The notes under the pieces are model-generated. The model made no database searches. It saw only the letters and a program-made list of their open reading frames with translations, and was not told the origin of the DNA. Of a stretch of 64,000 nt of DNA, positions 61,101 to 64,000 are shown piece by piece. The translations under genes were made by a program, and so were the position numbers. This DNA is from Woronichinia naegeliana WA131 (GTDB taxonomy: Bacteria; Cyanobacteriota; Cyanobacteriia; Cyanobacteriales; Microcystaceae), in NCBI GenBank assembly GCA_025370055.1, contig CP073041.1, forward strand, positions 620,001-684,000. Reading direction: 5' to 3'. The first letter of the stretch is position 1, and each line of letters opens with the position of its first letter.

Positions 61101-62291
61101 CAAAATGACTTTAATTAGGGCCGAGATGCCACCGGCTGCTTCCAGATTACCAATATTCGTTTTGATCGAACTGACAAAAAGTGGCTTTTGACTCGCTTTT
61201 TTCTCTGCAAATACTTCGGCGATCGCGGCCATTTCAATCGGATCACTGAGGGGTAAACCGAGAGCATTAGCTTCTAGATAACTAACTTGATCCGGTGTAA
61301 TTCCGGCATTTTGTAATGCCTCACGTATAACCGACTGTTGGGCAAATCTATTAGGAATAAAAACTGCTCCCCTTTGCCCATTTTGATTGACCGCAGAACC
61401 CCGAATCACCCCTAAAATATTGTCCCTATCTCTGAGAGCATCTCCTAAACGTTTGAGAACGACAATACCGCAACCTTCACCTCGAACATAACCGTTAGCC
61501 CGCGCCTCAAAGCTATAACAGCGACTATCTTTAGACATCATCCCAGATTGAGAAAAACAAACACTATTAATCGGCGATAACAGGATATTGACCCCCCCCG
61601 CCAAGGCTAAATGACATTCTCGATAGCGTAAACTCTGACAAGCGAGATGAACACTCAATAGAGAAGAAGAGCAAGCCGTATCGACGGCAAAAGCAGGCCC
61701 GGTTAATCCCAAGAGGAAAGAGAGACGACCAGCAGCCATACTTAAGGCATTGCCAGAGACTAAATAGGCATCATAATATTTAGGATCAATCGGCTCATCC
61801 ACAATTTTCATCGAATAGTCAAAGGAGGAGATGCCAATAAAAACCCCAGTAGCCGTATTGGTTAATTTTTCTGGAGCTTGATTGCCTCTCTCTAATGCTT
61901 CCCAGGCAACTTCTAAGAGTAGTCTTTGCTGGGGATCTAGGTTTAAAATTTCCCTCGGTGTGATACCAAAAAATTGAGGATCAAATTGATCAACACTATC
62001 TAAAAAGGCGGCTTCCCTCCCCTGCATTTTTCCCGATTTTAACGGTTCAGGATCATAATATTTATCAATATCCCAACGCTCTTTGGGAACCTCTTTAATA
62101 CCCTCTCTACCTTGCTCTAACATCTGCCAATAGGCTTCTGGGCTATTACTCCCTCCTGGAAAACGACAAGCAACACTGATAACAGCGATCGGTTCAGCCT
62201 TCAGTAAATTAATTTGTCCTTCAATTTTTTGGGAGAGAAAAGCTAATTTGGTTGCAGATAGGTTTGCCAATCTCTGTTGTAAATCACTCAT
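58101..62291 (-). CDS. Terminal PKS-like protein: degenerate KS and AT, ACP, thioester reductase
   Basis: The protein has 1396 residues. The KS domain (residues 33-460) keeps Cys207 (DTACSSS), but both catalytic histidines are Asn: EANALGL for EAHGTGT (residue 342) and NIGNLEA for NIGHLEA (residue 382). The AT-like region (560-800) is short, has GDGVGE in place of GHSxGE (Gly656 for the nucleophile Ser) and has no HAFHS motif. An ACP follows (LGLNSMKA, about 945), then an NAD(P)H-dependent reductase (ILLTGATGFLGAFLL; catalytic YSQSK), which resembles the terminal reductases that release aldehydes or alcohols in heterocyst glycolipid and lipopeptide pathways. It is probably the release module for the neighbouring PKS. 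Confidence 0.92.
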   Translation of the reverse strand: MSDLQQRLANLSATKLAFLSQKIEGQINLLKAEPIAVISVACRFPGGSNSPEAYWQMLEQGREGIKEVPKERWDIDKYYDPEPLKSGKMQGREAAFLDSVDQFDPQFFGITPREILNLDPQQRLLLEVAWEALERGNQAPEKLTNTATGVFIGISSFDYSMKIVDEPIDPKYYDAYLVSGNALSMAAGRLSFLLGLTGPAFAVDTACSSSLLSVHLACQSLRYRECHLALAGGVNILLSPINSVCFSQSGMMSKDSRCYSFEARANGYVRGEGCGIVVLKRLGDALRDRDNILGVIRGSAVNQNGQRGAVFIPNRFAQQSVIREALQNAGITPDQVSYLEANALGLPLSDPIEMAAIAEVFAEKKASQKPLFVSSIKTNIGNLEAAGGISALIKVILALQHRKIPSHLNFKNPSPLIEWSKVPFVKIPTQTVDWQVEQERIAGISSFGLSGTNVHLILEEAPYQEKPFQSITRPYHLLALSAKTQPALRELVKKYQSYFAQAESSSNLGDICYSTNIGRNHFPCRLAVVGNSISDIQRQLDKFLVEQHNINLNQDSLNIRPPKLVFCFQELDKECLILAQQLYETSPSFQEYLQGCDLLFISLLGKSILAPFLETKISPQLLTSAIAKPLIFSLLYGLAKLWLGWGIMPSAMLGDGVGEYVAACLSGLMTLEDSGRLLLAQNDDQRVEILKRIKFSNPTIQFIPTRGHQGLSAATGEYWSVLASALVSATYHSLNLEKYDYLIQVSTQFEIKNPANLTSFTLANSDNNHGPVWLVMLNNLAQLYTKGIKIDWVSYDQDYTYQKLVLPTYPFQRQRYWRQGKPPQASTPLASSSPILDLIQQADSQQLQQILATTGTFSAEQIALLPQLLETLIDLHQSQTARTFPSEILKAFGKTPDSDRLTFLMTYLQTQIQPMVDLSLPALDPQQSLLDLGLNSMKATEIILSIYEDLQLNLSIESLFDQPTIASLANLILTNLNTKIPPQVEKINLQAEVVLETTIVPEFLDRETVFPLAQEPRTILLTGATGFLGAFLLSELLQQTPAKIYCLVRGKDEEEARLRLQNNLKTYKLWRNTYDSQIIPILGNLAEPLMGLSSEKFNQLASEVDVIYHNGAQLSYVHSYAQLKATNVIGTKTVLGFAVSKKIKPVHFVSSVAVFEASAYAGKVLTEGDPILESEGIYLGYSQSKWVSERLVWLAGQRGLPITIYRPGLISGDSQTGISNTDDFFIRMIQGCLQLGFVPDLPLPLNFSPVDYVAKAIAYLSRQNISEGKVFHLQNPDPLPWSEYQNFTRTEGIPLETVSYPAWVEKLKAPQQKQNPLYPLLPFLMQTNSGGLTYLERAASAQAPQIDCQATVQALAHSGIVCPAFEDLFKSYLAYFIRSGLLISDLPIIRRLSQQS

Positions 62292-62478
62292 ATAAAACTA
62301 TAAATAGGAAGAAAAAGGTAAACGGAATAGAAGTTGTGATTATTGTATCATTTATTCCATCTGAGCGCAAAGGTTAAGGATAACTCCGTCACATAAATGC
62401 TGCTAAACCACATCTATTTTGGGAACTGAAGTTTTTGGAGATATCTTTTAGCAGCAAGTCCCCCTTTTTAAGGGGGAT
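62292..62478. repeat. Intergenic spacer with a C/G-rich palindromic repeat
   Basis: A 30-bp repeat at 62459-62488, identical to one at 2851-2880, begins here and overlaps the end of the glycosyltransferase gene (stop at 62479). The palindrome TCCCCCTTTTTAAGGGGG may act as a hairpin between the glycosyltransferase and PKS genes. Confidence 0.75.
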
Positions 62479-63729
62479 TTAGGGGGATCTACTTGAGTGA
62501 TCAAAAATATTGGTTTCAAGTGAGACGGGGTTTATATCCCAAAAGAAGGATCCGTCCTTAGATTTTTCTTGAATATTCGTCATGATAGATTTCATAATAG
62601 TTTCAGGATGATGATTGAGTTTAGAGGCGATCACTCTTGTTTTAAGCTGGCGATAGTTTTCTGGTGCATCTAGCCAAAACTCAAGGATAATTCTTAACTC
62701 TTTTGCCCAATGAACCGAATGAGCAATATCTCGATCTTTAAAGTAACGCATTGCTAACAATTCCTGGGGCATTACTCCTCCCATCAGATTAAAAATCATT
62801 GGACAACCACAATGGATCGATTCGATCGCCGTTCTCGCGCCTGGACGAGCTACAACCACAGAACTGATCTGGAGCAATTTAGCCATTTGATTGGTAAACG
62901 GTAAAGCACAAAGGGAAAAATTGGGATGGGAAACTTGCCATTCATCTAATTTAGTTTTGGTCACAGCATTTTTGCCACAGAGAGCAATCACCTGAATTCG
63001 CTTTTCTAAGGGTAACAATTGCCGCAAAAATTTTAAATGATTATTAGCCCCTGCTCCCCCAGTTCCTAATAAAACGGTAAATCGATCAGCCTGTAGCCCT
63101 AATTCATTTTGTAAAAAAGCTTTTTCATCTTCCTCCGTTAAAACAGGTTCATAAAAGGAGCGATTTAATAAGGTTCCCCAGTCAAAGACCTGTTCTGGCC
63201 TTAATCCCATCTTTACAGCCTGCGCGCTTACTTCTGGAGTCTGTGTCCAAAAAATATCAACCTTGGGGTTGATCCAATTATGGGTAAAACCAAAACCGCC
63301 ATCAATTTCCGTGCAGTAGGTCATGCAAATTAGATGACTATCTAATATCTGTTTGGCTAGATCAAAATAACCCAAATTGATCTGACAATGGGTAGAAAGA
63401 ATAACATCTGGTGAGAAATCTTGTAGGCGTTTAATCCAATAGTTTTTGCCCACAAAAGGTTTACCTGGACGAATATCTTGAAGGTCTTTTTGGTATTCTA
63501 AAATCGCATAGTAGAGATTATGGAGTAGGGGAATATTCCGTTGAATAAAATTATAAAAATTTACTAATTTGTGGTAATTAGCATGGGAATTTTCTAACAA
63601 AAGCTCAATTTCAACAATTATTTTTTCTCCATATAAGTATTCACACCATTCCCGAAAAGCATTGGCGGCTGCATTATGGGCATAGCCGGTATTAGAGGTT
63701 AGGATTAAAATCCGTAGAGGGTAGGTCAT
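62479..63729 (-). CDS. GT28-family glycosyltransferase, MGDG-synthase-like
   Basis: This 416-residue protein has the N-terminal LILTSNTGYAHNAAANAFREW (the GxGHxxAA-type acceptor-side loop of MGDG synthase and diglucosyl-diacylglycerol synthases), a central VLLGTGGAGANNHLKFLRQL loop and a donor-binding VVARPGARTAIESIHCGCPM motif followed by NLMGGVMPQELLAMRYF. Such enzymes transfer a hexose from UDP- (or another NDP-) sugar to a lipid acceptor at the membrane. In this cluster the acceptor could be the alcohol released by the terminal reductase. It starts at ATG 63729, 19 bases after the upstream paralogue. Confidence 0.87.
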   Translation of the reverse strand: MTYPLRILILTSNTGYAHNAAANAFREWCEYLYGEKIIVEIELLLENSHANYHKLVNFYNFIQRNIPLLHNLYYAILEYQKDLQDIRPGKPFVGKNYWIKRLQDFSPDVILSTHCQINLGYFDLAKQILDSHLICMTYCTEIDGGFGFTHNWINPKVDIFWTQTPEVSAQAVKMGLRPEQVFDWGTLLNRSFYEPVLTEEDEKAFLQNELGLQADRFTVLLGTGGAGANNHLKFLRQLLPLEKRIQVIALCGKNAVTKTKLDEWQVSHPNFSLCALPFTNQMAKLLQISSVVVARPGARTAIESIHCGCPMIFNLMGGVMPQELLAMRYFKDRDIAHSVHWAKELRIILEFWLDAPENYRQLKTRVIASKLNHHPETIMKSIMTNIQEKSKDGSFFWDINPVSLETNIFDHSSRSP

Positions 63730-63748
63730 AGGAATGAAACATTAAAGA

Positions 63749-64000
63749 TTATTGGAAAAGGGGATACTTATTTGCCTTGACTTGCTCGATCAACCTCTGA
63801 ACTTGTTCTTGGCCAGTAAGAGGATAGCTTTGATAAGCATGATGAGCTTGACAAATTATCTCATAACTTTCTGGAAAATCTAGCCAATTTTTGATAGTGG
63901 AAAATAATTGCTGAGGACGGGTAATGGTCGTAGCCATTTTTCGGGGTAAAAAATAACGAATTGCTAAATATTCCTGGGGCATAATTCCTCCCATACCATT
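63749..64000 (-). CDS. Second GT28-type glycosyltransferase, 3' end (5' part beyond window)
   Basis: The 83 C-terminal residues visible (NGMGGIMPQEYLAIRYFLPR) align with NLMGGVMPQELLAMRYFKDR of the next gene, so the two are tandem paralogues. The reading frame is open to the window edge. It would be the upstream gene of the same operon. Confidence 0.82.
   Translation of the reverse strand, partial: NGMGGIMPQEYLAIRYFLPRKMATTITRPQQLFSTIKNWLDFPESYEIICQAHHAYQSYPLTGQEQVQRLIEQVKANKYPLFQ

Overview
The window is cyanobacterial chromosome. Evidence: the dark-operative chlorophyll genes chlL and chlN, many HIP1 octamers (GCGATCGC), an AT-rich base composition, cyanobacterial-type ScpA, Uma2-family proteins and a FAAL/polyketide cluster. 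No heterocyst regulator is visible. The very high insertion-sequence load would suit a colonial, bloom-forming unicellular lineage such as Microcystis or Woronichinia, but this placement is inference. No tRNA, rRNA or CRISPR array was recognised.

Layout. 1-3.8 kb: chlN (cut by the left edge) and chlL, separated by an unusual interval holding a duplicated two-gene unit (36-37 residue microproteins plus paralogous alpha-helical proteins) and remnants. 4.3-9.2 kb: a small membrane protein, an IS4-type element, a fused ABC exporter and a Uma2 protein. 9.3-13.3 kb: a second Uma2 gene broken by two near-identical 1688-bp insertion sequences. 13.3-15.3 kb: pgi, with the 3' end of a group II intron lying just upstream. 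15.3-27.8 kb: a pile of nested mobile elements. Target-site duplications allow the order of insertion to be worked out: IS1-like > ISL3 > IS630 > (IS4/Tn5-like > IS5-like) and a second IS1-like copy, followed by an ISKra4 and a second copy of the IS4-type element. 28-37.6 kb: ordinary metabolism (class-V aminotransferase, scpA, a redox/AAA+ membrane fusion, ureG, an FGGY sugar kinase, alanine dehydrogenase). 38-49.3 kb: a block of exported proteins (two predicted outer-membrane barrels, two small secreted proteins, a glucosaminidase), interrupted by ISKra4, IS5-like and IS110 elements. 49.3-64 kb: a minus-strand biosynthetic cluster.

How the genes work together. The right-hand cluster is organised to make a glycosylated long-chain product. 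Two tandem GT28/MGDG-synthase-like glycosyltransferases are followed by a terminal reductase protein (KS-AT-ACP-thioester reductase), a fatty-acyl-AMP ligase with its own ACP, and a fully reducing PKS module (KS-AT-DH-ER-KR-ACP). The KS and AT of the terminal protein have lost key catalytic residues. It therefore looks like a non-elongating release module that passes a reduced chain to its reductase. The logic resembles heterocyst glycolipid biosynthesis, but the architecture differs.

The mobile elements were read at single-base resolution. Five families show clean target duplications of 6, 8, 9 and 10 bp plus TA. Two MITEs carry the terminal repeats of resident elements. The IS110 element has an upstream region that folds into two large loops, as expected of a bridge RNA.
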